NCBI GenBank assembly: GCA_032117095.1
Contig: JAULZZ010000155.1
Span: 1 to 21,814 of the forward strand
DNA length: 21,814 bases
Direction of reading: 5' to 3'
From: REEB470 sp032117095
GTDB lineage: Bacteria > Bacillota > Bacilli > Paenibacillales > YIM-B00363
How positions within the stretch are numbered: position 1 is the first letter of the stretch; every line of letters begins with the position of its first letter. A program made the translations under genes and the position numbers. The notes under the pieces were generated by a model that had not been told where the DNA came from, did not search any database, and was given only the letters and a program-made list of their open reading frames with translations. Positions 7,654-15,209 of this stretch are shown here, one piece after another.

Positions 7654-7691
7654 AAGACCTTCACTCCCCAAAAGAGGCGAAGGTCTTTTTT
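7654..7691 (+). terminator. Rho-independent terminator after the second foldase
   Basis: AAGACCTTC (7654-7662) pairs perfectly with GAAGGTCTT (7679-7687), followed by a T-run to 7691. It ends the foldase transcript. Confidence 0.9.
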
Positions 7692-7706
7692 GTGTGCAAG
7701 GGAAAG

Positions 7707-7736
7707 TTGCAATATTCCTTCGATTACAGGTACACT
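7707..7736 (+). promoter_or_regulatory. Probable sigma-A promoter for brxC-thyA-folA
   Basis: TTGCAA (7707-7712), an 18-base spacer and TACACT (7731-7736), located between a terminator and the next gene start. Confidence 0.5.
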
Positions 7737-7793
7737 AGAGTGGTATTTCTCTTCTTGGTGAGAGGAATCATGAAAAGGGTGGGAGGAATAGGA

Positions 7794-8153
7794 ATGGCGA
7801 CGTATCGGGAGTTGCATACCGAATCACAATGGCAAGACACGTTACAGGGGACTGCGACGAGATCGGTACTGGTCTTAAAGCATAGCACACGGTGTCCCGT
7901 GAGTACGGCGGCGTTAGAAGAGTTTGAGGCGTACTTGGCGGATCGTCCGCGCGACGATGTTGAGTACGTCCTCGTGAAGGTGATCGAAGCACGTCCTGTG
8001 TCGAACCGCATCGCCGAAGAGCTTTCTCTGAAGCACGAATCCCCTCAGATCATTTGGATCAAGGACAAAGCCACCTATTGGTCGGCAACACACTGGTCCG
8101 TGACAAAGCGACACATCCATGCGGTGCTAGACGACATTCCCCACAAAGGATGA
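7794..8153 (+). CDS. brxC: Monothiol bacilliredoxin BrxC (YtxJ family)
   Basis: This is a thioredoxin-fold cytoplasmic protein of 119 residues. The active site HSTRCPVS (Cys34) matches the single-cysteine TCPxS motif of BrxC/YtxJ. The second family block, VLVKVIEARPVSNRIAEELS then KHESPQIIWIKD, is also present. BrxC is known to de-bacillithiolate proteins, so the host probably makes bacillithiol. I chose ATG 7794 because GGGAGGAATAGGA precedes it; upstream in-frame codons reach back into the promoter. thyA begins 7 bases after the stop, so co-transcription is likely. Confidence 0.88.
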   Translation: MATYRELHTESQWQDTLQGTATRSVLVLKHSTRCPVSTAALEEFEAYLADRPRDDVEYVLVKVIEARPVSNRIAEELSLKHESPQIIWIKDKATYWSATHWSVTKRHIHAVLDDIPHKG

Positions 8154-8160
8154 GCGCAGC

Positions 8161-8955
8161 GTGAACACATATTTAGAGTTGTTGCGTCGTATTTTGCACG
8201 AAGGGGTAGAAAGACCGGATCGTACTGGAACGGGTACGTTATCGGTGTTTGGTGTGCAATTGCGTTTTGCGCTTGAGGAAGGATTTCCGTTGGTGACGAC
8301 GAAAAAAATGCACGTGCCTGCGATTGTACAGGAATTGCTTTGGTTTTTACGTGGTGAGACAAATGTGCGCTCCCTGCAACAAGCCGGTGTGACGATTTGG
8401 GATGAATGGGCGGATGCTGCGGGGGATTTAGGGCCGATCTACGGAGCACAGTGGCGTACGTGGCGCACCGCAGATGGGCATACGATTGACCAGCTGGCCC
8501 GCGTCGTCGACGACATTCGTACGACGCCTCATGGGAGGCGCCATCTCGTATCGGCTTGGAATGTTGGGCAACTGCATGAGATGGCTTTGCCCCCGTGTCA
8601 CTATGCGTTCCAATTTTACGTGGCACACGGGCGATTGTCGTGCATGTTTACGATGCGGAGCGTCGATACGTTTTTAGGATTGCCGTTTAATATTGCGAGT
8701 TATGCGCTACTGACACACATGGTTGCACAACAGTGTGACCTCGGGGTAGGAGAACTCGTTTTTAGTGGGGCGGATGTGCATGTGTATATGAACCATGTGG
8801 AGCAGGTGCAGGTGCAGTTGCAGCGTGCCCCGTATCCGTTGCCGACATTGCACTTGATGCGCAAACCCCCATCGTTGTTTGAATACACCGCCGAAGATAT
8901 CGTGATGCGTGATTACGTGAGTCATCCGCGCATCGTTGCTCCGATTTCGGTATAG
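8161..8955 (+). CDS. thyA: Thymidylate synthase ThyA
   Basis: The protein has 264 residues, the same length as E. coli ThyA and alignable without gaps at key sites. R21 (RPDRTGTGTLS), catalytic C146 (LPPCHYAFQFYV), R166, D169 and the FLGLPFNIASYALL block with its Asn are present. It converts dUMP and methylene-THF to dTMP and DHF; the adjacent folA reduces the DHF. The start is GTG 8161 with AAAGGATG upstream. One oddity: position 165, usually Gln in a YQRS motif, is Met (FTMRSVDTFLG), next to the phosphate-binding arginine. Everything else looks active. Confidence 0.95.
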   Translation: MNTYLELLRRILHEGVERPDRTGTGTLSVFGVQLRFALEEGFPLVTTKKMHVPAIVQELLWFLRGETNVRSLQQAGVTIWDEWADAAGDLGPIYGAQWRTWRTADGHTIDQLARVVDDIRTTPHGRRHLVSAWNVGQLHEMALPPCHYAFQFYVAHGRLSCMFTMRSVDTFLGLPFNIASYALLTHMVAQQCDLGVGELVFSGADVHVYMNHVEQVQVQLQRAPYPLPTLHLMRKPPSLFEYTAEDIVMRDYVSHPRIVAPISV

Positions 8956-8967
8956 GAGGAGGGGGCG

Positions 8968-9477
8968 GTGACACGGATCGTCATGGTCGCAGCGATAGAT
9001 GAAGGACGGATGCTAGGCAAGAACAATCAGCTTTTGTGGCGTTTGCCGGCAGATTTACGCCATTTTCGCGAGACGACACGGGGACATCCTGTCATCATGG
9101 GCAGTCGAACGTGGCACTCTCTCGGCAAGGCACTCCCACAGCGGATGAATATTGTTTTCACGCGACAGCGTGGGGCGAATTTTCATGGGGCATGTGCCGT
9201 GCACTCCATCGAGCAAACGTTGGCGTTGACGACGTCGTGCGACACGCTTTATGTGATCGGGGGGGGCGAACTGTACACACTGTGGATGCCACAGGCAACG
9301 CATATGTTGATTACACGATTGCACCATCGCTTCGATGGAGACGTGACGTTTCCCGCATGGGATGCGGATGATTGGTCGGTATGTGCGGCGACGTCGGGGG
9401 AAACAGATTGCGCAAATCCGTATGCGTATACGTTTTACACGTACGAACGGATAAGTTGGAAAAGTTGTGCGCACTGA
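8968..9477 (+). CDS. folA: Dihydrofolate reductase
   Basis: The protein has 169 residues. It has the start block VAAIDEGRMLGKNNQLLWRLPADL with the catalytic acid D29, the NADPH-binding VIMGSRTWHSLGKALPQRMN and VIGGGELYTLWMPQA, and the C-terminal beta strand YTFYTYER, all typical of type-1 DHFR. It regenerates THF from the DHF made by ThyA. The start is GTG 8968 directly behind GGAGGAGGGGG, 12 bases after the thyA stop, so the two are almost certainly one operon. The C-terminus is slightly longer than usual. Confidence 0.95.
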   Translation: MTRIVMVAAIDEGRMLGKNNQLLWRLPADLRHFRETTRGHPVIMGSRTWHSLGKALPQRMNIVFTRQRGANFHGACAVHSIEQTLALTTSCDTLYVIGGGELYTLWMPQATHMLITRLHHRFDGDVTFPAWDADDWSVCAATSGETDCANPYAYTFYTYERISWKSCAH

Positions 9478-9488
9478 TTTGCCGTCAT

Positions 9489-9517
9489 TTGACATCATCG
9501 ATGTGCATGCGTATAAT
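9489..9517 (+). promoter_or_regulatory. Consensus sigma-A promoter upstream of recA
   Basis: TTGACA (9489-9494), a 17-base spacer and TATAAT (9512-9517) match the vegetative consensus at every position. The predicted transcription start is about 9524, giving a leader of about 154 bases before recA. No CGAAC-N4-GTTCG SOS box is visible between folA and recA. Confidence 0.85.
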
Positions 9518-9528
9518 CATATCAACGG

Positions 9529-9564
9529 AAGAACCGTAGGCTTGTCGCATGCTGCGGTTCTTTT
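9529..9564 (+). terminator. Terminator-like hairpin just after the recA promoter start site
   Basis: AAGAACCG (9529-9536) pairs perfectly with CGGTTCTT (9555-9562), followed by a short T-run (9561-9564). It may end the folA transcript coming from the left, or act as an attenuator in the recA leader, because it begins about 5 bases after the predicted start of transcription. Confidence 0.6.
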
Positions 9565-9604
9565 ATGCTATTCTTTGGGTATACACGCTTTTTGCTACAC
9601 GCAT

Positions 9605-9630
9605 CCCCGTCACAGCACGCTGACACGGGG
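9605..9630 (+). other. GC-rich hairpin in the recA leader
   Basis: CCCCGT..CAGC and GCTG..ACGGGG can form a 6-bp stem, a 2x2 internal loop and a short upper stem. No T-run follows, so it is not a terminator. It lies about 50 bases before the recA start. Confidence 0.5.
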
Positions 9631-9677
9631 GCAACGGGGGCGTGAAACAACATCATGAAGTGAGGAGTGAAGCGTAG

Positions 9678-10727
9678 ATGAGTGACCGTCGGGCGGCGTT
9701 GGAGTCGGCTTTGCGTCAGATCGAAAAGCAATTTGGGAAAGGCTCGATCATGAGGCTCGGAGAAAACACAGACATGCAGGTCGAGACGGTGTCTAGTGGC
9801 GCGTTGGCATTGGATATCGCACTCGGGGTAGGGGGATTTCCACGGGGACGGATTATTGAGATTTATGGACCCGAATCATCAGGGAAGACGACCGTGGCGT
9901 TGCATTCGATCGCAGAAGTCCAAAAGCGGGGCGGACAGGCGGCGTTTATTGATGCGGAACATTCACTCGATCCAGTATACGCATACAAACTTGGGATCAA
10001 TACAGATGAGTTGCTATTGTCGCAACCCGATACAGGGGAACAAGCCTTAGAAATCGCCGAAGCGTTGGTGCGCAGTGGGGCAGTAGACATTGTCGTGATC
10101 GACTCGGTCGCCGCCTTGGTACCCAAAGCCGAAATCGAAGGCGAAATGGGCGATTCGCATGTTGGCTTGCAAGCGCGTCTCATGTCACAGGCGCTACGCA
10201 AATTATCGGGTGCCATCAGCAAATCCAAAACAATCGCCATTTTTATTAACCAATTGCGTGAAAAAGTTGGGGTCATGTTCGGCAATCCCGAAACGACACC
10301 GGGCGGGCGCGCTTTGAAATTTTATTCTTCTATTCGTTTGGATGTGCGCCGTGTCGAAACGATCAAACAAGGCACGGATATGATCGGCAATCGCACGCGT
10401 ATCAAAGTCGTCAAAAACAAAGTGGCACCCCCGTTCAAACAAGCAGATGTCGATATTATGTATGGGGAAGGCATCTCACGTGAGGGCAGTATCGTAGATT
10501 TAGGGTCGGAGATGGGCATCGTCCAAAAAAGTGGTGCTTGGTTTTCCTTTGACGGGGACAGACTTGGACAAGGACGCGAAAACGCCAAACAGTTTCTTCG
10601 GGACCATCCCCAAATGGCGGACACCATCGAAACGCGCATTCGTGAGGCGAGTGCGACGACACCCGTCTTGCGCCCACAAGACCTCGCACGTGCAGGGACG
10701 GCTGTCGACGACGATACGCTTGAATGA
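9678..10727 (+). CDS. recA: Recombinase RecA
   Basis: The protein has 349 residues. It has Walker A GPESSGKT (64-71), the catalytic Glu in DAEHSLDP (about 92-99; Ser replaces the more common Ala), Walker B VDIVVIDS (about 136-143), the L2 loop INQLREKVGVMFGNPETTPGG (about 190-210) and a C-terminal lid domain with a short acidic tail (VDDDTLE). It forms filaments on single-stranded DNA, drives strand exchange and stimulates LexA self-cleavage. The start is ATG 9678 with GAGGAG 11 bases upstream. recX overlaps the stop by 4 bases. No intein or other insertion is present. Confidence 0.98.
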   Translation: MSDRRAALESALRQIEKQFGKGSIMRLGENTDMQVETVSSGALALDIALGVGGFPRGRIIEIYGPESSGKTTVALHSIAEVQKRGGQAAFIDAEHSLDPVYAYKLGINTDELLLSQPDTGEQALEIAEALVRSGAVDIVVIDSVAALVPKAEIEGEMGDSHVGLQARLMSQALRKLSGAISKSKTIAIFINQLREKVGVMFGNPETTPGGRALKFYSSIRLDVRRVETIKQGTDMIGNRTRIKVVKNKVAPPFKQADVDIMYGEGISREGSIVDLGSEMGIVQKSGAWFSFDGDRLGQGRENAKQFLRDHPQMADTIETRIREASATTPVLRPQDLARAGTAVDDDTLE

Positions 10728-11215
10728 CCGCTTTGGAGCGGGCAAAAGAGTTGGCGATGCGCACATTAACCCGACAGTCACGGACACAAGCAGAAATTGA
10801 GAAATTGCTCGTAGCGCGCGGGTATGACGAGCAGACGGTTGGCGCATGTATTGCCTATTTGCGGGACTATCGCTATATCGACGACGAGGCGTATTGCCTT
10901 TCGTTTCTTCGCAGTCGCATGGACCATCGGCACAAAGGGGTCATCTGGTGTCGACAAGCACTCCGGCAACGTGGCGTCCCTTGGGAAACGATCGAGCACG
11001 TGTGCAACACGGTGGAACAAGCGAGGGAAGTCGAAGCGGCCTACACGTGGGCCATGCCAAAATGGACAAAATATTGCACAAAAGCCGAACCATATCGCGC
11101 ACGGGCGATGATGTACCGTGATTTAGTGCGCAGAGGATTTCAAACTTCTGTGGTCCAACAAGTGTTGGACGGCTTGCAACAGGTCAACGATGCGTTAGAA
11201 CATCCCATGGAGTAA
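10724..11215 (+). CDS. recX: Regulatory protein RecX
   Basis: The protein has 163 residues. It contains the RecX three-helix repeats: RTLTRQSRTQAEIEKLLVARG then VGACIAYLRDYRYIDDEAY, and a second RQALRQRGV..ETIEHV unit, with a final RDLVRRGFQTSVVQQVL. RecX binds RecA filaments and modulates them. The ATG overlaps the recA stop codon (ATGA), a classic translational coupling, so the level is tied to RecA. It is shorter than the roughly 260-residue B. subtilis protein and closer to E. coli length (166). Confidence 0.92.
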   Translation: MTALERAKELAMRTLTRQSRTQAEIEKLLVARGYDEQTVGACIAYLRDYRYIDDEAYCLSFLRSRMDHRHKGVIWCRQALRQRGVPWETIEHVCNTVEQAREVEAAYTWAMPKWTKYCTKAEPYRARAMMYRDLVRRGFQTSVVQQVLDGLQQVNDALEHPME

Positions 11216-11222
11216 TGCAAAG

Positions 11223-11240
11223 TACGAATATATATTCGTA
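11223..11240 (+). repeat. Perfect 18-bp palindrome after recX
   Basis: TACGAATATATATTCGTA is its own reverse complement, starts 7 bases after the recX stop and is followed by TTTT. It could be a weak AT-rich terminator, an mRNA 3' end structure or a protein binding site. Confidence 0.6.
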
Positions 11241-11370
11241 TTTTCGCACGATGGCATGTCCAATCGGGGATGCACGAAGTGTTCACTCATGTGCAAAATG
11301 TACCCTCTTCGTAGGAGAATCAGAAATAAACAATATTTTCGAAAATCCATAGCGAGAAAGCCAAAGAGGA

Positions 11371-11414
11371 AGCACCTCTCTGCTGTGCCACGTGCACCGC
11401 AAGAGGTGTTTTTT
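11371..11414 (+). terminator. Rho-independent terminator downstream of recA-recX
   Basis: CACCTCT (11373-11379) pairs with AGAGGTG (11402-11408), with two more flanking pairs and a T-run from 11409. A small inner GTGC/GCAC stem shortens the loop. It lies about 160 bases after the recX stop. Confidence 0.8.
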
Positions 11415-11639
11415 CCTTTTTTTGCAATGCGGATAAAATGGCAATACGTATCCGTATTTCAAGGATACCTCTACAAACTTGCTTGTTAAAAAATCATTTT
11501 ACGGCAAACACGCTCTTTTTTGCTCCTGTTTATCATGATGATGCGGTTTATAGAGGTGTCCTCAGACCACGGACGATCGGATAAAACGCCTTTTTCACAC
11601 AAAAGGAAACCCTCTGGTTGTATGTTTTTACCAGTCGTC

Positions 11640-11744
11640 ATACTAAACACTGATTGAATACAGGAATCGTATTGGTTAAAAAGAACAGTGATTTCTTGTG
11701 AAATGGGGCTCTTGGTATGGACGTTTTTAATCAGTGTTTAGTAT
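11640..11744. mobile_element. MITE-like inverted-repeat element, about 105 bp
   Basis: ATACTAAACACTGATT (11640-11655) recurs as a perfect inverted copy at 11729-11744. If the TA on each side is a target duplication, the element starts CTAAACACTGATT, as in non-autonomous IS630/mariner-type elements. No coding capacity. Family assignment is inference. Confidence 0.5.
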
Positions 11745-11829
11745 TAGTATCAGTATACAACAGGAAAATATAGGGATTTTCAGGGTGGAGGACGGGTGGC
11801 ACAGACGATGAAAAGGAGCGTACGAGAAA

Positions 11830-11858
11830 TGGTCAATTGCATACAAATAGGGTATAAT
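11830..11858 (+). promoter_or_regulatory. Probable sigma-A promoter for the Rpn-family gene
   Basis: TGGTCA (11830-11835), a 17-base spacer and TATAAT (11853-11858), about 65 bases before the gene start. Confidence 0.5.
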
Positions 11859-11922
11859 CGAAGAAGGCGTTGTAGCAAGTACACTGCGCTTTCGTTAGGG
11901 GATGACGGGGGAGGGCACGTAC

Positions 11923-12990
11923 GTGTGCGCCAAGCATAAGCCCTCACAGAAGCGTCGGAAACGCGTGGCACAAGGACACTGGAAAATGGGGCGTAAGAAA
12001 CCGATCTCGAAGCGAACGTATCACACGGTGCGCATGCATGTACACAAGCAGGAGAAAAAAGTAACAGAAAAAAAACAAACGATACCTCATGATTATATTT
12101 TCAAGCAGTTGCTCACCGCGTTTCCCGAAGAGTGTATGACATTGTTTTATCCAGCGTTGGCCGCACAGTTAGACTTTACGGAAGTACGGTTTTTGATGCA
12201 GGAAATACTCATAGACCTCACAGGAAAGTGCATTAAGATTTTGGATTTATTGATGGAGGTAAAACGGAAGGGGACGAACCACGTCGTATTGGTGCTGTAT
12301 GAACCCCAATCCTATTGGGAAAAGGCGTTTGCAGAGCGAATGTTCCTGTATTCTTTTCGGATTTGGAATGCTTATCGGGTAAAGAGGCACGACTTGATCC
12401 CTATCGCAATTCTCATCGGCAGGGCGACGAGGAACCTTCCGAATACGGTGACGATCAACTCATTCGATGAAGAGATGTTTACGTACAAATATCGCAAGGT
12501 GGCGCTGTGGGAGTACGACTGGAAAGCGATGCAGCATTCGGACAATCCCGTGGTTGCAGCGTTGCTCGTACAGATGAAACATAATGAGGAAGAGCGACTG
12601 CACGTGCGAATGGCGTTTTTAAGGATGATGCATCGGTTGAAGGGCAAAGTCGATGAAGCACGATACGTGTTGTTGATGACAACGGCAGATGTTTATTTTC
12701 AACCGACCCCAGAAGAAGATGCATTATTATTCAAACAATTAGGCTTTGAACAAAAGGAGGAAGTGGATATGGAACTTATGCCGGCATGGAAACGTTGGGG
12801 ATATGAAGAAGGCATGGAGAAAGGCATGGAGAAAGGCATGGAGAAAGGCATGGAGAAAGGCATGGAGAAAGGCATGGCAACGGTGATTATGAAGTTGCTC
12901 AAACAAGGGTTTACGGTGGAGGAGCTTTCCCGTATCATCGAATTCCCGGTAGAGCACATTCAAAAGATTGCGCAAGCACAGGGGGATTAG
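11923..12990 (+). CDS. Rpn-family recombination-promoting nuclease / putative transposase
   Basis: The protein has 355 residues. A strongly basic N-terminus of about 50 residues precedes the family domain, which begins IPHDYIFKQLLTAFPEE. PD-(D/E)XK nuclease elements can be seen: D108 (KILDLLMEV) and the E-x-Q motif E127/Q129 (VLYEPQSYWEKAFAERMF), followed by RNLPNTVTINSF and NPVVAALLVQM, as in the YhgA-like/PD-(D/E)XK 'transposase' family. Five tandem GMEK units (about 290-309) then lead to a C-terminal EELSRIIEFPVEHIQKI helix region. Known Rpn proteins are DNA endonucleases; the role here is unknown. I prefer GTG 11923 because GGGGGAGGG lies seven bases upstream; ATG 11902 is possible. It sits alone in an accessory stretch between recX and rny. 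Confidence 0.8.
   Translation: MCAKHKPSQKRRKRVAQGHWKMGRKKPISKRTYHTVRMHVHKQEKKVTEKKQTIPHDYIFKQLLTAFPEECMTLFYPALAAQLDFTEVRFLMQEILIDLTGKCIKILDLLMEVKRKGTNHVVLVLYEPQSYWEKAFAERMFLYSFRIWNAYRVKRHDLIPIAILIGRATRNLPNTVTINSFDEEMFTYKYRKVALWEYDWKAMQHSDNPVVAALLVQMKHNEEERLHVRMAFLRMMHRLKGKVDEARYVLLMTTADVYFQPTPEEDALLFKQLGFEQKEEVDMELMPAWKRWGYEEGMEKGMEKGMEKGMEKGMEKGMATVIMKLLKQGFTVEELSRIIEFPVEHIQKIAQAQGD
12811..12870 (+). repeat. 12-bp coding tandem repeat, five perfect copies
   Basis: GGCATGGAGAAA is repeated five times without a mismatch, plus a partial sixth (GGCATGG), encoding GMEK units. The unit is a multiple of three, so copy-number change keeps the frame. Confidence 0.95.
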
Positions 12991-13449
12991 TGCATCGTTC
13001 GTGTGCTGTGTCCGTTTATACGGTATTTGGGTATGGGATATATTTTTGGGGGAGAGCATTGTGAATCGCATGAGTCCCTTAGGCACAGTCCACTTCCTTA
13101 GAAGGGAGGCTATTCTTAATATCTAGAGTTTGTCTTTTTAGGAAGATTTCCCATAAATGAACGCAGTCGCTTGACATCTTTCACCCAACCGCGCTACAAT
13201 ACTGTATGGATGTGTGGGAGTTTATTTTCGACACTTTTTGGAGCCCTGTGCAAGGATGACTTCGAAGCGTATGATTCAGAACATGCCCATTCATGCATAT
13301 GCGTAGGGGGATGTGTTCATTTTGAAGCGGGATACGCCCTTTGTTTGCGTTAGGAACGATATTGAGGAGGTTCATCTCCGAAAAAGCAAAAAATAAAAAC
13401 GACACAACACAGAGTGTCACTGCTCCAGTCGTTGTGTGGCAGCGAGGGG
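12991..13449 (+). other. 459-bp region between the Rpn-family gene and rny
   Basis: No gene is supported. There is no convincing terminator after the Rpn-family gene (CCGT-TTAT-ACGG near 13010 is too weak). It holds a good promoter at 13171-13200. An AGGAGG at about 13365 has no start codon and open frame at suitable distance. A possible ACACAAC/GTTGTGT stem lies just before rny (about 13400-13436). Confidence 0.6.
13171..13200 (+). promoter_or_regulatory. Probable sigma-A promoter for rny
   Basis: TTGACA (13171-13176), an 18-base spacer and TACAAT (13195-13200). The start of transcription would be about 240 bases before rny, giving a long leader. Confidence 0.65.
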
Positions 13450-15003
13450 GTGAATACGATCGTTCATTTTACTTGGATCTTCGTAGTCGCACTCGTTGTT
13501 GGTGGAGTATGCTTGGGGATCGGTTATTTTATTCGCAAATCCTTTGCAGAAGCAAAAATTTCGAGTGCCGAAGAAGAGGCGCGACAAATTTGTGACCGCG
13601 CATCGAAGGAAGCCGATGCCTTGAAGAAAGAAGCACTCCTCAGTGCCAAAGATGAAATTCATCTTATGCGTACTGATATAGAGCGCGACTTGCGCGAACG
13701 TCGCAATGAAGTCCAACGACAAGAGCAAAGAGTCCTTCAAAAAGAGGAATCCTTGGATAAAAAACTCGAATCCCTAGAACGAAAAGAAGAGCAGCTCGCG
13801 AACAAAGAGAGGCGAGTAGAAGAATTACAGAAAAATGCTGAGCATGCGTACCAGATGCAGGCGACCGAGTTACAACGCATCGCCAATCTTAACGTTGAAC
13901 AAGCACGCGATATTGTCATGCAACAAGTCGAGCAAGAAGCACGTGCGGATGCGACACATTTGATGCGTCAGATCGAACAGCAGACCAAAGAAGATGCGGA
14001 CAAGCTCGCACGGGAGATTATTGCAACCGCATTGCAACGATGTGCATCCGACCATGTGACAGAGTCGACCGTTTCCGTCATTTCATTGCCGAACGAAGAG
14101 ATGAAAGGGCGGATCATTGGGCGTGAAGGACGGAACATCCGCGCACTCGAAACGCTTACGGGCATTGATTTGATCATTGACGATACACCCGAAGCAGTCA
14201 TCTTGTCGGGGTTTGATCCGATCCGCCGCGAAATTGCAAGACAGGCGTTGGAGAAGTTGGTTGCTGATGGGCGCATTCATCCTGCGCGTATCGAAGAAAT
14301 GGTAGAAAAAGCACGCAAAGAAGTGGATGATCGCATCCGCGAACACGGCGAACAAGCTTCGTTCGAAACTGGTGTGCACGGACTACATCCAGATTTGATC
14401 AAGATTTTAGGACGCTTGAAATACCGCACGAGTTACGGTCAAAATGTGTTGAATCATTCCTTGGAAGTTGCGTACTTGACAGGTTTGATGGCGGCAGAAT
14501 TAGGACAAGATGTGCACCTCGCACGTCGTGCGGGCTTACTCCATGACATGGGAAAAGCGATCGACCATGAAATGGAAGGGTCGCACGTGGAAATCGGTGT
14601 CGAGTTGGCGCGCAAATACAAAGAGCATCCTGTCGTCATCAATAGCATCGCCTCACACCATGGAGATACCGAACCAACGTCCATTATTGCCATGCTCGTG
14701 GCAGCTGCAGATACGTTATCGGCGGCACGACCTGGTGCGCGTCGAGAGACTTTAGAAACGTACATTAAGCGACTGCAACGGCTAGAAGAAATCACCGAGC
14801 AATTTGAAGGCGTTGAAAAATCATACGCCATCCAAGCGGGACGGGAAATACGTGTTATCGTCCAACCAGATAAAATTGACGACTTGGAATCATTCCGCTT
14901 AGCGAAAAACATCACAAAAAAAATCGAAAATGAGCTCAATTATCCCGGATATATAAAGGTGACTGTCATTCGTGAAACGCGCGCTGTTGAGTACGCCAAG
15001 TAG
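13450..15003 (+). CDS. rny: Ribonuclease Y
   Basis: The protein has 517 residues; B. subtilis RNase Y has 520. It has an N-terminal membrane anchor (about 8-28), a long charged coiled coil (about 35-195), a KH RNA-binding domain (about 208-275, motif GRIIGREGRNIRALE) and an HD phosphohydrolase domain with H336, H365-D366 (LLHDMGKA), H403/H404 and D421. It is the main endoribonuclease starting mRNA decay in many Firmicutes and works at the membrane. Start choice: GTG 13450 gives the family length, though GAGGGG lies almost against it. The upstream GTG 13414 lacks a ribosome binding site and would add 12 residues. A terminator follows. Confidence 0.95.
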   Translation: MNTIVHFTWIFVVALVVGGVCLGIGYFIRKSFAEAKISSAEEEARQICDRASKEADALKKEALLSAKDEIHLMRTDIERDLRERRNEVQRQEQRVLQKEESLDKKLESLERKEEQLANKERRVEELQKNAEHAYQMQATELQRIANLNVEQARDIVMQQVEQEARADATHLMRQIEQQTKEDADKLAREIIATALQRCASDHVTESTVSVISLPNEEMKGRIIGREGRNIRALETLTGIDLIIDDTPEAVILSGFDPIRREIARQALEKLVADGRIHPARIEEMVEKARKEVDDRIREHGEQASFETGVHGLHPDLIKILGRLKYRTSYGQNVLNHSLEVAYLTGLMAAELGQDVHLARRAGLLHDMGKAIDHEMEGSHVEIGVELARKYKEHPVVINSIASHHGDTEPTSIIAMLVAAADTLSAARPGARRETLETYIKRLQRLEEITEQFEGVEKSYAIQAGREIRVIVQPDKIDDLESFRLAKNITKKIENELNYPGYIKVTVIRETRAVEYAK

Positions 15004-15077
15004 GCAATCAGTACGTTTTGCATGATGTGAACGAAGCATACGGGTGAGACGCATCTAGGCGATGAAAAAGCAGACAG

Positions 15078-15110
15078 ACGGAGGCAACGATGAAGAGGCC
15101 TCCGTTTTTT
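15078..15110 (+). terminator. Rho-independent terminator after rny
   Basis: ACGGAGGC (15078-15085) pairs with GCCTCCGT (15098-15105), followed by TTTTT. It separates rny from ymdB, which in Bacillus are often co-transcribed. Confidence 0.9.
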
Positions 15111-15128
15111 CTTTGCCACATCGTTTGC

Positions 15129-15180
15129 TTTCTCGCAAAAGGAAGCCCCCTTTATAGAGGTTTTTAATAAGGAGTTCGTA
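15129..15180 (+). promoter_or_regulatory. Divergent copy of element Y upstream of ymdB
   Basis: TTTCTCGCAAAAGGAAGCC matches the first 19 bases of element Y (TTTCTGGCAAAAGGCAGCC) at 17 positions. The end TTCGTATTC also recurs about 46 bases later (41 in copy 2). The middle differs (CTTTATAGAGG). It lies 30 bases before the ymdB start. Confidence 0.5.
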
Positions 15181-15209
15181 TTCTTCATTACATACGAGGG
15201 GAATGCAGG

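Larger units (their letters stand above)
11216..11922 (+). other. 707-bp gene-free region after recX
   Basis: No credible coding sequence is present; a 77-codon frame at 11256 lacks a ribosome binding site and runs through the terminator hairpin. It holds an 18-bp palindrome (11223), a terminator (11371), a small hairpin GTATCC-N9-GGATAC (11448-11468), a possible remnant of element Y (CAAAAGGAAACC near 11600), a MITE-like inverted-repeat element (11640-11744) and a promoter for the next gene (11830). The base composition is more A+T-rich than in the flanking core genes. Confidence 0.7.

Noticed and set aside
9440..9460. CGAAC...GTT string at the end of folA as a possible LexA box
   Set aside because: The half sites are 6 bases apart instead of 4 and the right half is imperfect.
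11256..11489. 77-codon frame after recX
   Set aside because: No ribosome binding site, unlike any family I know, and it spans a strong terminator hairpin.
12811..12877. Short regular repeats that might suggest a CRISPR array
   Set aside because: Units are directly adjacent with no spacers and are translated as GMEK within an open reading frame.
13171..13353. 60-codon frame upstream of rny
   Set aside because: It begins inside the -35 region of the predicted rny promoter, lacks a ribosome binding site and resembles nothing known.
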